Below, piece after piece: positions 17,140 through 26,807 of a DNA stretch of 64,000 nucleotides. Each line of letters begins with the position of its first letter. Positions within the stretch are counted from its first letter, which is position 1. The notes under the pieces are model-generated. The model worked only from the letters and a program-made list of their open reading frames with translations, did not search any database and was not told where the DNA came from. This DNA is from Leptolyngbya iicbica LK (GTDB lineage Bacteria; Cyanobacteriota; Cyanobacteriia; Phormidesmidales; Phormidesmidaceae). The translations under genes and the position numbers were made by a program. Location: contig NZ_QVFV01000001.1 of the NCBI RefSeq assembly GCF_004212215.1, positions 1,616,014 through 1,680,013 on the forward strand, given 5' to 3'.

Positions 17140-18294
17140 ATGGCTTCTTCTGACGAACAGCGCATATCCATTTCCCTTAGCAGCGTGGTTTTGCTGGTGT
17201 TGGCAGTCCCGTTGCTGGCGCTGTTATGGCAGCTGCGGAGCTTATTTTTGCTGGTGATGATCGCGATCGTTCTGGCCGCGTCGATCGCCCCCGTGGTTGA
17301 TTGGGCCGAGCGCTATCGGGTGCCGCGCTGGTTAGGGGTGGTGCTGACGTATCTCGCGATCGCCGCCATCATCACTGGCGTCGCCTTTTGGGTAGGGCCC
17401 ACCGTCGTAGAACAAATCCAACGGTTGATCCGCCAAATTCCGGTTTCCCTCAAGCAAATTCTCGACTATGCCGAGAGTTGGGTCGTCAGCCTCAACGACG
17501 AGCGCCCCGACTTTGCCAGCGAGCTCATCAACCGCTTTGTGGATGTACAGGGCCTCACCCGCTGGGTGATTCGGTCAAGTCAGCAGCTCTTGGTGCGTTC
17601 TTACGGACTGACGACGGGCATTTTGGGCGGCTTTTTTAGCGTGATTTTGGCCCTGTTTTTATCGGGCTACATGCTGGCCGATAGTCGTACGCTGGTGAAA
17701 AATTTAGTGCGCTTGTTGCCCCAACCCTGGGACGATCGCCTGGCCGCCCAGGTTGGCCCCATGAGCAATCGCATCGGCAGCTACATCCGGGGACGCTTGC
17801 TAGTTTCGACTATTTTGTCTGTCGCTACCACCGTCAGCCTTACCATTTTGGGCCTGTCAGATTTTGCCTTGGGCCTGGGGGCTATCTCCGGCTTTACCAA
17901 TCTCATTCCCTTTTTGGGGCCGATTTTGGGGGCCATTCCCGCCCTGGTCGTCGCCATCTCCCAAGGGGGCTGGACGGTCGTTTGGGTGCTCATTCTATAT
18001 GTAGTTATCCAAAATTTAGAGACCTACGTGCTCGACCCCTTGCTGGTGGGCACATCGGTGGGTGTGCATCCGCTTTATCAGCTGCTTGCCGTGCTGGGGG
18101 GCACTCAGGTCTTGGGCATTATCGGGGCGTTGGTGGTGCCGCCATGGATCGCTGGCGGAGCAGTTTTGTTGGAAAACCTATATTTGCGGCCCAAACTCAT
18201 GGCCGAACGGCGGCGATCGCTCCCCACAAATCCGCCGCCGGAAACCCCAGCGACCAATCGTCCGTCTCCTAGTCCCATGATGGCAGACGGCTAA
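17140..18294 (+). CDS. AI-2E family transporter (UPF0118/PerM-like)
   Basis: A 384-residue integral membrane protein of the AI-2 exporter-like superfamily. It has N-terminal paired transmembrane segments (VVLLVLAVPLLALLWQLR and LFLLVMIAIVLAASIAPVVDW), then a soluble loop with PRWLGVVLTYL. The C-terminal signature is FALGLGAISGFTNLIPFLGP followed by GAIPALVVAIS and DPLLVGTSVGVHPL. About eight transmembrane helices are expected. The last 40 residues are a hydrophilic Pro-rich tail. Members have been linked to autoinducer-2 export or Na+/H+ antiport; the substrate here is unknown. No functionally related neighbour is present. Confidence 0.88.
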   Translation: MASSDEQRISISLSSVVLLVLAVPLLALLWQLRSLFLLVMIAIVLAASIAPVVDWAERYRVPRWLGVVLTYLAIAAIITGVAFWVGPTVVEQIQRLIRQIPVSLKQILDYAESWVVSLNDERPDFASELINRFVDVQGLTRWVIRSSQQLLVRSYGLTTGILGGFFSVILALFLSGYMLADSRTLVKNLVRLLPQPWDDRLAAQVGPMSNRIGSYIRGRLLVSTILSVATTVSLTILGLSDFALGLGAISGFTNLIPFLGPILGAIPALVVAISQGGWTVVWVLILYVVIQNLETYVLDPLLVGTSVGVHPLYQLLAVLGGTQVLGIIGALVVPPWIAGGAVLLENLYLRPKLMAERRRSLPTNPPPETPATNRPSPSPMMADG

Positions 18295-18443
18295 TCGTCG
18301 TCCGTCTGATTTAGCGTCCAGGTCAGCGCTTCGCATTACAAAGCCTCTACAGCGGGTGGTAATCCTGAGAGGATGTGTCAATATAGGGAGCTAGATTTGA
18401 CCTTGCTAAATGCACTGTTTTGGGTAATGGGCGAATGATTGGG

Positions 18444-19175
18444 ATGAAACATCTGCGGTGGTGGAGCTTAGCCTTGTTGATCGCAGCGGGTAGTGTGACG
18501 GCGCCCCGGGCCGGGGCCGATGAGTTTCCCCCCTGTGCGCCCCCTAATGCGAACGAGTATCTGCTGCTCGTGCAGGGTGATACGGTCGAAGCCCGCGATC
18601 GCATTCAAAACCTGTTGCCCACCACCACCATCGTGAGTGTGTGTCGCTATCTGGACGATGTCGTGGTCCGGGCCGGTGGTTTCACCAGTTTGGAAAACGC
18701 TAATGCCTGGGCGCAATACTTGACCGAAGCCGAAGGCGCCCAAGCCTTTGTCGCCCGGCCCGCCGCCCCCGGCGAAGTGACCACCAGCACTCCCATCGCC
18801 GCCGAGCCCGTCGCCCCAGCAGTCACGCCCGAACCGGCACCTGCGCAGCCGACCACGCCGGAGCCGACGCCCGCAGTAACCGACCCCGTGGCCGCTGCCG
18901 AAGTCGCATACGCCCCCAAACTGTTAGGCGAGGGCTATGCCGTATTGGTGAATTACAGCAATAACCCCGACATCGCCAAACAGCTCCAGCAATCCCTTAA
19001 TCAGCCCGTGGGACTCGCCATTTATCAACAGCGGCCTTTTTTGCTCGCCACCCAGAGCACTGACCCGCAGGCGGCCGCGCAAGTGTTACAGACGCTGAGC
19101 AACAGCCGCTTTGGGGCCTTCATTGTGGATAGTAGCGAAGTCGTGTTGCTCTCCGAAGCCGTCGCGACTCCCTGA
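18444..19175 (+). CDS. secreted protein with two SPOR-like modules, function unknown
   Basis: A 243-residue exported protein. Starting at 18444 gives a good signal peptide (MKHLRWWSLALLIAAGSVTA, cleavage near ARA-GADE); in-frame ATGs at 18420 and 18435 would add a few residues before it. Two related modules of about 70 residues follow: one near residues 35-100 (NEYLLLVQGDTVEARDRIQN) and one near 165-240 (YAVLVNYSNNPDIAKQLQQS). Between them is a Pro/Ala/Thr-rich linker. The alternating beta-alpha pattern resembles SPOR domains, but I cannot confirm this by eye. It probably lies in the periplasm. It converges with purM, 9 bases between stops. Confidence 0.72.
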   Translation: MKHLRWWSLALLIAAGSVTAPRAGADEFPPCAPPNANEYLLLVQGDTVEARDRIQNLLPTTTIVSVCRYLDDVVVRAGGFTSLENANAWAQYLTEAEGAQAFVARPAAPGEVTTSTPIAAEPVAPAVTPEPAPAQPTTPEPTPAVTDPVAAAEVAYAPKLLGEGYAVLVNYSNNPDIAKQLQQSLNQPVGLAIYQQRPFLLATQSTDPQAAAQVLQTLSNSRFGAFIVDSSEVVLLSEAVATP

Positions 19176-19184
19176 TTATCGGCT

Positions 19185-20243
19185 TTATGCCACACCGGGA
19201 ATGCCGCTCAGCCGACCATCGCCATCGATGACCTCTCCGATCGCATAGGCCGCCACCCCTTGCACCTGAAAATGGGCGATCGCCGCCGCCTGTTGCGCAG
19301 ACGGCACGATCACAACAAAGCCAATGCCCATATTAAAGGTGTTGTACATCGCCTCCGGCGACACCTGACCCGCCGCTGCTAACCACTCAAAAATCGGCAA
19401 CACGGGCCAGCTATCCGGCTTAAGCACAATTGAATGGCGATCGCTCAGGCAGCGCGGCAGATTTTCGGGCAACCCGCCCCCGGTAATGTGGGCCATGGCG
19501 TGAATAGCCAACCCCGCCTGCTGGGCCGCCAAAATTGGCTTGACATATAGCTGGGTCGGCGTCAGCAAGGTCTCGGCCAGAGAAGCGCCATTCAATAAGG
19601 CCGGACACTCGGCCCAGTCATAGCCAGGCGTGGCGCGATCGCTCCGCTCCGCTTCCGCCATAATCTTGCGCACCAGGCTGTAACCATTACTGTGAATGCC
19701 GCGACTCGCCAGGCCAATCACCACATCCCCGGTCGTCACCTGCGACCCGTCTAGAATGGCCGATTTTTCCACAATGCCGACACAAAAGCCCGCCAAATCA
19801 TATTCTCCAGGACCATAAAATCCCGGCATTTCCGCCGTTTCGCCCCCAATCAACGCACACCCGGTCTCCCGACACCCCGTGGCAATGCCTTCCACAACTG
19901 CGGCTAACTGCTCGGCATCCAGTTTGCCTGTTGCCAAATAATCCAAAAAGAACAGCGGCTCCGCCCCACAGGTCAACACATCGTTAACGCACATCGCCAC
20001 TAAATCGATACCTACCGTATTGTGCCGATTGAGCGTTTGGGCCACTTTGAGCTTGGTGCCCACGCCATCGGTACCCGACACCAACACCGGGGTTTCATAC
20101 CCCGTCGGCAGTTGAAACAATCCCCCAAAACCGCCTAAGCCGCCTAGCACCTCGGGACGGCGCGTACTGCTGACCATTTGTTGAATGCGATCGACAAAGG
20201 CGCGGCCCGCCACGACATCGACTCCGGCCTCTTGATAATCCAT
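19185..20243 (-). CDS. purM: phosphoribosylformylglycinamidine cyclo-ligase (AIR synthase)
   Basis: A 352-residue cytosolic enzyme of purine biosynthesis that closes the imidazole ring of formylglycinamidine ribonucleotide to give AIR, using ATP. The start [13 protein letters not shown] is the conserved PurM beginning (DY..AGVD). Further signatures are [45 protein letters not shown] and the later [13 protein letters not shown]. The length is normal. purF is in the same window at 46-48 kb, not in an operon with it. Confidence 0.97.
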   Translation of the reverse strand: MDYQEAGVDVVAGRAFVDRIQQMVSSTRRPEVLGGLGGFGGLFQLPTGYETPVLVSGTDGVGTKLKVAQTLNRHNTVGIDLVAMCVNDVLTCGAEPLFFLDYLATGKLDAEQLAAVVEGIATGCRETGCALIGGETAEMPGFYGPGEYDLAGFCVGIVEKSAILDGSQVTTGDVVIGLASRGIHSNGYSLVRKIMAEAERSDRATPGYDWAECPALLNGASLAETLLTPTQLYVKPILAAQQAGLAIHAMAHITGGGLPENLPRCLSDRHSIVLKPDSWPVLPIFEWLAAAGQVSPEAMYNTFNMGIGFVVIVPSAQQAAAIAHFQVQGVAAYAIGEVIDGDGRLSGIPGVA

Positions 20244-20490
20244 AAACTTTGCCCCTTAAAACGAACTCCACACATGCCGTTGTGACAGCGTGACATCTAT
20301 ATATTTTCTGGGCAAATGGTCACCCTATTGACAGAACCACCGCCGCCGCCGCGATCGCGACATTCCCAACAACGCAAAACCAACCGCCAGAGAGGCTAAT
20401 GCCCTCGCATTCATGCCTACCCTATCGGTTGATCTGACCGAGAAACAGCCCCGACACTGGGCTGACGGTTGTGCAAACACCAAAATCGAC

Positions 20491-20596
20491 TTAGGAATCA
20501 GGATTTTATAAAGTCCAAGTTTTGTCGGGCAGGCATCTTGACTGCTCTTGAACAGCCGTCTCGGCTGTTCATACTTAATTTAATTCCAATTCCTTA
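20491..20596 (+). mobile_element. MITE-like dispersed repeat, copy B
   Basis: A 106-bp element with the clearest termini of the family: TTAGGAAT at the left end and ATTCCTTA at the right. The internal hairpin GAACAGCCG-TCT-CGGCTGTTC is perfect, and the second hairpin region reads GGCAGGCATCTTGACTGC. Same orientation as the copies at 10614 and 50002. Confidence 0.85.
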
Positions 20597-20953
20597 GCAG
20601 CAAACCCGACATCACAATACCGACCAAGCACAGCGCCAGCGATCGCTGCCATGATTCCCTCACCGCTTAACCGTACCGAGTCACCCAAAGTCGCAACTGA
20701 GCAACTCATCAAAAAAGCAGCGGCGTAAAATAATTACGGCTTATCAATAACGCAGCATTGTCCCCAGAGGTGGCACTGCAAAAAGTTGCATTACCGGTAG
20801 CCAATTTAGAAAATGGCACACTTCCCATCACCGAAAATCCAATTGCTTTTTCAAAATCTTGGGTCGGCAAACGATAAGTTTTATTGACTATACAAGCCTG
20901 ACTATCAGCGCCTCAACAACGCACTTCACAAGGATCTGATCGATTCCGTCTAA

Positions 20954-21103
20954 TTTTCAAGAAATCCTGACATTCAGCCTTGGGGAAATCTGCTGGGTTT
21001 TCTGCGGATTGCCAATCGAATTCTTCGTGCTAACGTACGGGTCGTTCAAATGAACTTGAAGGGTTATGTCGAGGTGGACGTGATTTTCAAGGGTCTGAGT
21101 TAA
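20954..21103 (+). pseudogene. possible gene remnant, 49 codons without start
   Basis: The frame is open between a TAA at 20951 and a TAA at 21101 and has a protein-like composition (FLRIANRILRANVRVVQ, then LKGYVEVDVIFKGL), but no ATG or GTG near its beginning. It reads like the C-terminal end of a lost gene. I do not recognise a family, and chance is a real alternative. Confidence 0.25.
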
Positions 21104-21198
21104 CGGCAACCGCCAATTCACTCAGCCTTTGATCGCTGGCTGGCTGGTTTGCAGCTCAGCCCGTCACAACACCACCATGTTGAGCTCTTGGAAACTAT

Positions 21199-22155
21199 AT
21201 GATTCAGAACTTGTGTCGCAGCTTGACGGTCGCCGCAGTGGTATGTGCCACGGGCGCACCTTTAGCCGCAAGCGCTGAGCAAACCTTAGGGAATGCTCAC
21301 GCGAACCTACAGGAAACTCTCGAAGTCGCTGTCGATCAACGGGACGCAGCCACCCCTGAAGCCCGTTCAGGCGATCGCAACTCCGCTCGGTTAACCCCTG
21401 AAGCGGCTGAACTTTCAGACCTTTTCCGAATTGCTGCCCACACGCTCGAAGGCGAGCGGATCGCCATTTTGCACATCGACAACTTGCCGGTGCTGACCTT
21501 TGTCGACGACTTAGAGACCGACGCGACGACGAAGGCCATTACCACCAGTGATGAACTGGTCAATCGAGCTGAAGCCGTCGCCCGTGCGATCGATGCTTTT
21601 TACCAGGCTGGTGGTGACCCCCATGCCATTGGGGTGCGTTGGAATGACGCTGCCGAAGAATATGCCCTCACCCTCGATGGCGAAGACTTAGTCGCCATTA
21701 ATGAGGCCGTCCGCTATGTCAACCCGACGGGTCAGCTTCAGACCGATGCGTTGCAGGCAGCCAATCGCCTGCGTAACCTACTGGGCGCATCAGAAGAACT
21801 GACCGAAGTTGAAGGCGCACCGGCCCCCGCAGCCGTAGCCCAGACTAACTGGGGCGTAGTTTCTAGCTTCTCGGGTACCGCCTCTTGGTATGGGCCTGGC
21901 TTTGACGGCCGCTCGACCGCGAGTGGCGAACGGTTTAATCGCCACGCCTTAACAGCCGCGCACCGGACGTTGCCTTTTGGGACTCGGGTGCTGGTGACGA
22001 ACGTCAGCAACAATCGTCAAGTGGTGGTGCGCATCAACGACCGAGGCCCCTATTCCCACGGTCGGGTGATTGACCTCTCAGAAGGTGCCGCTCGCGAAAT
22101 TGGTCTGCACCTAGCAGGCGTTGGCACCGTTCGGGTCGAAGTCCTCGGCAATTAA
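21199..22155 (+). CDS. rlpA: septal ring lytic transglycosylase RlpA family protein
   Basis: A 318-residue exported protein. The first 26 residues form a signal peptide ([19 protein letters not shown]). Residues about 30-215 are poorly conserved and low in motifs. The C-terminal 100 residues are a double-psi beta-barrel domain of the RlpA type, with [34 protein letters not shown] sequence (here [18 protein letters not shown]) and [17 protein letters not shown]. Family members bind or cleave denuded peptidoglycan glycans at the periplasmic face. The SPOR domain of proteobacterial RlpA is absent, as is common in cyanobacteria. A rho-independent terminator at 22194-22234 follows. Confidence 0.9.
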   Translation: MIQNLCRSLTVAAVVCATGAPLAASAEQTLGNAHANLQETLEVAVDQRDAATPEARSGDRNSARLTPEAAELSDLFRIAAHTLEGERIAILHIDNLPVLTFVDDLETDATTKAITTSDELVNRAEAVARAIDAFYQAGGDPHAIGVRWNDAAEEYALTLDGEDLVAINEAVRYVNPTGQLQTDALQAANRLRNLLGASEELTEVEGAPAPAAVAQTNWGVVSSFSGTASWYGPGFDGRSTASGERFNRHALTAAHRTLPFGTRVLVTNVSNNRQVVVRINDRGPYSHGRVIDLSEGAAREIGLHLAGVGTVRVEVLGN

Positions 22156-22193
22156 CGACAATTAACGACGATCGCTTGAATTAACTGAGTTTT

Positions 22194-22234
22194 AAGTCCC
22201 TCAGAAGTTGTCAATCAGCTTCTGGGGACTTTTT
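22194..22234 (+). terminator. terminator between convergent rlpA and PPTase genes
   Basis: AAGTCCCTCAGAAG pairs with CTTCTGGGGACTT (one bulged T), with an 11-base loop and a T run at the 3' end on the plus strand. The stem overlaps the last codons of the minus-strand phosphopantetheinyl transferase gene. Confidence 0.88.
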
Positions 22235-23103
22235 GTGTCCGTCACAGCTGTGGTTGTGCAAGGGGCCAAGTCAACAAAATCAACGGCAACAGGAGACTGA
22301 CCAACGCAAATCGCCGCGATCGCCCCAGCATCAGGCGGCCACACCTGAACGTGCCAAGCCCGTCCGGCGTTGGTCGGCGTCACTGCGGGGCGCACCAGCT
22401 GAGGCTGAGGCTGCAAAGCCACTTGCACGTCTCGGAGGGGATAGCTCAACCCCAGCCCTACAGCCTTTAGGTGAGCTTCTTTGACCGTCCACATGGTGAG
22501 AAACCGGGCCAGTTGAGCAGTTGGGTCGCGCAAGACATCGGCCTGCTCTGCCGGCGTCAAACATTTTTGCATCAGCGATCGCAGTCGCCGCCGGGGCTGC
22601 AATACTTCCACATCGACCCCAAGCCATGGACAGCGACTGAAGGCCCAGATTACCCAGTCGCCGCTGTGCGCCACGTTGAAATGTAAAGGCACCGATGCCG
22701 CCGCGAGCATTGGCCGCCCCTGGGCTCCGTACCGCAACTGAATACTGGCAGGTGGCTGTTGCAGATAACTCGCCAATAGGTAACGTAAGCCACCGCGACT
22801 GCACAGGAAGCGATCGCGATCAGCTGCGCGACGATAGCGCTGCCAGCGGGCTTGTTCATCCGACGATAACCAGCCTTGCCAGTGCGATCGCGCCTCCTGG
22901 GCCGCCGCACCGCGCAATTGCCACACATGAGTCGTCTCTGGTTCTGGCCACGAGATCGCTTGAGGCTCCGTTAAATTCACCGCGGTCTGTGCTCCTTGCA
23001 GCGATCGCCCATCCGATTCGCTATTTCGCCATCGTCTAGTCTGACCGGACTCCAGCCGCCAGATTCCCAAACTGCCCGCAGCCTCAATGACCAACGACGA
23101 CAT
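22201..23103 (-). CDS. 4'-phosphopantetheinyl transferase (Sfp-type)
   Basis: A 300-residue enzyme that transfers 4'-phosphopantetheine from coenzyme A to a serine of acyl or peptidyl carrier proteins. The Mg2+/CoA motifs are Asp164 and Glu166 in LGVDVEVLQP and Lys208/Glu209 in WTVKEAHLKAVGLGL. The upstream conserved patch YGAQGRPML and FNVAHSGDW match the Sfp/HetI group. The start at 23103 lies 14 bases after the stop of the persulfide dioxygenase gene; the frame is open further up to 23175, but those residues would overlap that gene. The first 60 residues are not conserved, so an internal start is possible. It probably modifies fatty-acid, polyketide or peptide synthase carrier domains; none are nearby. 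Confidence 0.9.
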   Translation of the reverse strand: MSSLVIEAAGSLGIWRLESGQTRRWRNSESDGRSLQGAQTAVNLTEPQAISWPEPETTHVWQLRGAAAQEARSHWQGWLSSDEQARWQRYRRAADRDRFLCSRGGLRYLLASYLQQPPASIQLRYGAQGRPMLAAASVPLHFNVAHSGDWVIWAFSRCPWLGVDVEVLQPRRRLRSLMQKCLTPAEQADVLRDPTAQLARFLTMWTVKEAHLKAVGLGLSYPLRDVQVALQPQPQLVRPAVTPTNAGRAWHVQVWPPDAGAIAAICVGQSPVAVDFVDLAPCTTTAVTDTKSPQKLIDNF

Positions 23104-23117
23104 CCCCGTCCAGAGAC

Positions 23118-24224
23118 TTATTCTGCCACGCCAACCGGGGACTGTCTTTCCACCGGCAATCCCGCGTGGTTCCACTCCAACATGCCCCCCCGCAAATTGG
23201 CAGTTTGCTCAACCCCAGCCTTACGGAGAATGACCGTCGCCTGCCCCGAGCGACTGCCCGACTGGCAAACCGTCACCACTGGCCGATCTTGAGGAATTTG
23301 GGCGATCGCGTCTCGCAAATCCCCCAAGGGAATCAACTGGGCTCCAGCGATGTGACCCAAGCGATTATTAAATTCATCCGCCTCCCGGACGTCGATCACC
23401 GTCACCTCTGAGAGATGTTCGGCCACCCACTGCGGCTCAATCTCGCGTAAGCCGCCATAGGTCTGACGCACCGGAGCCCAATCAATCACGCCAGGCAGTT
23501 GCCCGTCTTCGGGTCGGCCACACCGACAATTTCCCGGAATCGCGATGTCAATCTTTTTCGGGTGGGGCAAGCCCAAATTATCCATATAGCCGACAAAGTC
23601 TGTTTCCGTCGCCTGGCCGCCAATGCGCGAGTTGTACTGTTTTTCTTCTGCCACGGTGGAAGCCGTGCGACCGCTGTAGTCGTGTCCCGGATAGATGGCA
23701 CAGGTATCTGGCAGGGTAAAAATCTGCTCTTTGATGGAGTGGTACATCACTGACGCATTGCCCTGCTGAAAATCGCAGCGTCCGGCCCCCCGAATCAACA
23801 GACAGTCGCCCGTAAAGGCCATCGACTGATCATCCAACACGTAAGTGACACAGCCGTCTGTATGGCCGGGGGTCGCTCGGACAGACAGCGATCGCCCGCC
23901 AAATTGAATAGTGTCGCCATGATCCAGCAGTCGGTCGGCGCCCTCAATCATGTCGCCATAGCGCCCCGAGATAGCAATCTGTGAACCGCAGGACTGCTGC
24001 AACCGCCAAGCCCCAGTCACGTGGTCGGCATGGCAATGAGTATCCAGCGTGTACAGCAAGGTGAGCCCCAATTCTTCAATCAGTGCCCGATCGCGATCGT
24101 GCTGCTCAAAAACCGGATCAATCAACACTGCTTCCCGGCTTTGTGGATCCGCCAGGAGATAGGTGTAGGTCGAAGACGACAGATCGAACAGTTGCCGAAA
24201 AATCAAAGAAGCAGAATGGTCCAC
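23118..24224 (-). CDS. persulfide dioxygenase-rhodanese fusion (ETHE1-like)
   Basis: A 368-residue sulfur enzyme. The N-terminal 240 residues are a metallo-beta-lactamase fold of the ETHE1/persulfide dioxygenase type: His63, His65, Asp67 and His68 in THCHADH, His121 in PGHTDG, Asp140 in FTGD and His181 in YPGHDY. The last 100 residues are a rhodanese domain with the active-site loop CQSGSRSG (Cys320). Such fusions oxidise glutathione or protein persulfide to sulfite and move sulfane sulfur. It is the first gene of an apparent two-gene unit with the PPTase, a combination I cannot explain functionally. A palindrome-like site lies directly upstream (24244-24261). The GTG at the annotated start reads GTGGACCAT. 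Confidence 0.92.
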   Translation of the reverse strand: MDHSASLIFRQLFDLSSSTYTYLLADPQSREAVLIDPVFEQHDRDRALIEELGLTLLYTLDTHCHADHVTGAWRLQQSCGSQIAISGRYGDMIEGADRLLDHGDTIQFGGRSLSVRATPGHTDGCVTYVLDDQSMAFTGDCLLIRGAGRCDFQQGNASVMYHSIKEQIFTLPDTCAIYPGHDYSGRTASTVAEEKQYNSRIGGQATETDFVGYMDNLGLPHPKKIDIAIPGNCRCGRPEDGQLPGVIDWAPVRQTYGGLREIEPQWVAEHLSEVTVIDVREADEFNNRLGHIAGAQLIPLGDLRDAIAQIPQDRPVVTVCQSGSRSGQATVILRKAGVEQTANLRGGMLEWNHAGLPVERQSPVGVAE

Positions 24225-24778
24225 GACAAAACCCCACTTTTAATGAACATATGACTATTCAGTAGTATAACGCCTGCGATCCAGAATCAGGTCACTCCCG
24301 TTGGTGCTCTTGTGTTACTGATATCCGCCCCTCTTGGAGTCACGATGAGTCACACTTCAGAGCGGCCTTGACGGATGCTCTGAGCCGTTGCCAGCACCAG
24401 GCATCTCGTCCCTCTGCTGAGCGTCATCACCCATAATCTGATTATTGGCAAGGATGGTGCCCGCATGGCATCGCCCCATTTCCTGCACTTGCTAGCAAGA
24501 GATTTTCGATTCCCTTGATCCCTTGACTAGTCTGTGTTGTAAGCACTCATCCCCTGCGACCGACCCGAGAAGATAGTGGCCTGATGTTCACGAAGTGTAA
24601 CAGAGTGATATTTTGGTATCTGGCGCTATTTGCATTCAGTGCTGAGGGCATATTAAAACGACATACCGAACGATGGCGATCGCCGCCTAATCAATGCATT
24701 GCTGTTTGATCGTCTAATTTACGCTTCTACCGGGACCCATAGCGGTCGAGTGATTCTACGTCTTGTTACGATTTGCCT
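24225..24778. other. divergent intergenic region
   Basis: This 554-base region separates the persulfide dioxygenase (leftward) from the DUF3370 gene (rightward). Apart from the promoter/operator-like site at its left edge I see no gene or strong structure. Confidence 0.5.
24244..24269 (-). promoter_or_regulatory. candidate promoter and operator of the persulfide dioxygenase
   Basis: Read on the minus strand, a -10-like TATACT (24264-24269) is followed directly by an imperfect inverted repeat TGAATA-N6-TGTTCA (24244-24261). The TGAAYA/TRTTCA arms recall sites of ArsR-family repressors, some of which sense persulfides or metals. No repressor gene is adjacent and no good -35 was found, so this is a weak suggestion. 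Confidence 0.3.
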
Positions 24779-26524
24779 ATGTTTACTGCACTTGCATGGC
24801 TTTCGCTGGCTCCCACCGTTGTGAATGCCCCCATACCCCCGTCACCAGCGCCCATTGTGGCCGCTGTACCCGCGATCGAGGGGCAGGCCCTGCCGCGAAT
24901 TCCGGACGAATTTACGCTGTATCACGATGTGCTGCCCCTGCCAGGCCAACTGAACAACGTTCCTGTCTTCAATAGCAATAGTCCAGAGTTGGTACAGCAA
25001 GATGGCATTCTGCTCTCCACCTTCCCCGGTGATGAGATGGCTCATGCCGACGCCCACCTGGATTTCGCCTTTGAAGGGCGGTTTGACTTTTTTGCCCATC
25101 ACATCGCTCGGGGGCTCGTGCCCGACGATCGCCGCACACTCTTTATTGGCGGTGTGATTTATAACCCCAACCCTGAACCCGTCACGTTAACGATTGGGCA
25201 AGGGGTCAGCTACCTCAGCCAAGAAGCACCGTTTTACAATTTGCCCGCCCTGCGGTTCAATCCAGACGGCTCCGTCTTTTCTGGACCGGGCAGTCGCACA
25301 GTCGCCGACGTCTTGCAGCAGCGTCGTCAGTCTCAATGGCCCCGGCAGATTGTCATTCCTCCCGAACAAACATATTTATTAGTGAATGCGCCAATTCCCC
25401 TGCGGCGCTTGCCTTTTGCAGCTGATGCCACCCTGCCACCGGGTTCGATCTTGCCGGGTGCGCCTAACAACTTTCAGGGCTACCCCGTTGCCTCAGTAGT
25501 GCCCCGTGCTGATGGTCGCCCCTTACCCAGCAATGGGCGATCGCTGCTCTTACATCTAGAAAGTGATGGTCCTGTGTATGCGGCCACCCTGGCCATGTAT
25601 GCGCCCCGCACCGACGAGGGTGAAGAACGTGCCCCGACCCTGCAAGAATGGCTGAGATTATTGGTTAATGGTCGGCTGGCTGGTCCCCGCGACATTCCGC
25701 CCACCAACCCGGAAGAGTATGCCAAAAGTGACGAAGACAGCCGCTTTTTCTATGGTCGCGTCGCTGGCGTCGCCCAAGGGTCACAATGGGAAGCCCGCGC
25801 CGTCGATGAAGAGGACGCCGACTATCTGACGATTCCGGCCGCTGGCGAAGCCGTTTCTTACGTCATCAGCACCGTTGACTACAACACCTTTGGCACGAGC
25901 CAAATTCAAAGTGCCCCGATGTTGGCGCGCTATTCTGATACGGCCTATCGCGCCCACGGCAACTATGGGGTGCACTACAAAATTCGCTTGCCGCTGCATA
26001 ATGCCACCGATCGTCCCCAGCGCATTGCCCTGAGTTTGCAAACTCCCCTACAAGACGAGACCTTGAAGCATGGGCTGCGGTTTTTGCGGAATCCGGTGGA
26101 TCGGATCTTTTTCCGGGGCACCGTCCGCGTGCAGTACGAAACTGAAACCGGACAACAGCAAACTCGCTACATTCACGTCGTCCAACGCCAGGGCGAAGAA
26201 GGTGAGCCGCTCTTGCGCTTGGCCTTACCCCCTAACGCTCAACAAAATGTCACCGTTGAGCTGATTTACCCGCCTGACGCGACCCCCCCTCAAGTCTTGA
26301 CCTTAGAAACCTTGGGCAATGCCAGCGCCCGCACCAGGCCGCCCGCGACCGTCGAGTCCGCGCCGGTTAGTGATGTGGATGAGTCAGCTGATTCATTGTC
26401 CCCAGTCCCGCCAGCGACAACATCCACCACGCCGCTGCCCGTTATCAACACCGCTGCTGAGGTGACTGAGACGGACGCTACCGACTTAATACCCGCCAGC
26501 ATGGATCAGTTTTTGGCCGACTGA
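24779..26524 (+). CDS. DUF3370 family exported protein
   Basis: A 581-residue protein of a cyanobacterial family I recognise as DUF3370 from LPLPGQLNNVPVFNSNSPE, GILLSTFPG and FDFFAHHIARG. It begins with a short hydrophobic segment (MFTALAWLSLAPTVVNA) that fits a signal peptide, so it is probably periplasmic or on the cell surface. The central part is beta-rich, and the last 70 residues are a Ser/Thr/Pro/Asp-rich low-complexity tail. The frame extends two codons upstream to a TTG at 24773; the ATG at 24779 is preferred. Function unknown. It stands alone between long intergenic regions. Confidence 0.8.
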   Translation: MFTALAWLSLAPTVVNAPIPPSPAPIVAAVPAIEGQALPRIPDEFTLYHDVLPLPGQLNNVPVFNSNSPELVQQDGILLSTFPGDEMAHADAHLDFAFEGRFDFFAHHIARGLVPDDRRTLFIGGVIYNPNPEPVTLTIGQGVSYLSQEAPFYNLPALRFNPDGSVFSGPGSRTVADVLQQRRQSQWPRQIVIPPEQTYLLVNAPIPLRRLPFAADATLPPGSILPGAPNNFQGYPVASVVPRADGRPLPSNGRSLLLHLESDGPVYAATLAMYAPRTDEGEERAPTLQEWLRLLVNGRLAGPRDIPPTNPEEYAKSDEDSRFFYGRVAGVAQGSQWEARAVDEEDADYLTIPAAGEAVSYVISTVDYNTFGTSQIQSAPMLARYSDTAYRAHGNYGVHYKIRLPLHNATDRPQRIALSLQTPLQDETLKHGLRFLRNPVDRIFFRGTVRVQYETETGQQQTRYIHVVQRQGEEGEPLLRLALPPNAQQNVTVELIYPPDATPPQVLTLETLGNASARTRPPATVESAPVSDVDESADSLSPVPPATTSTTPLPVINTAAEVTETDATDLIPASMDQFLAD

Positions 26525-26807
26525 TCGCTAGGGGCTGCCATCAGTCATGCATCGCGACGATGTCCGAGACGTCGTGGCACCTTCGCCATTGATAAGGAAG
26601 GATCATTGTTCCAGCCTGGGGCAGGGGACCAAATTCTTACCAAAAGTTGAGTGACTGTTGTTAAGATTTACCCCATGTGTTTAAGAAATCCCTAGAGACT
26701 CATCGTTTTGTCCATGGTTGGGCGACTGTCTATACGGTATCGCCATGGCCAAACCCGGCCTCTAGCGACCCGACCAAACACCCCTTTGTCTACTGATTGC
26801 GGAATAC

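Larger units (their letters stand above)
20244..21198. other. long intergenic region with MITE copy B and orphan open tracts
   Basis: This 955-base gap contains the MITE-like element at 20491-20596. Further on, two stretches read like protein without a start codon: about 20748-20879 (ends WVGKR, stop TAA) and 20954-21103 (ends VDVIFKGLS, stop TAA). They are in different frames. They may be decayed remnants of one or two genes. The last 90 bases before 21199 presumably hold the rlpA promoter, but I see no confident -35/-10 pair. Confidence 0.5.
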
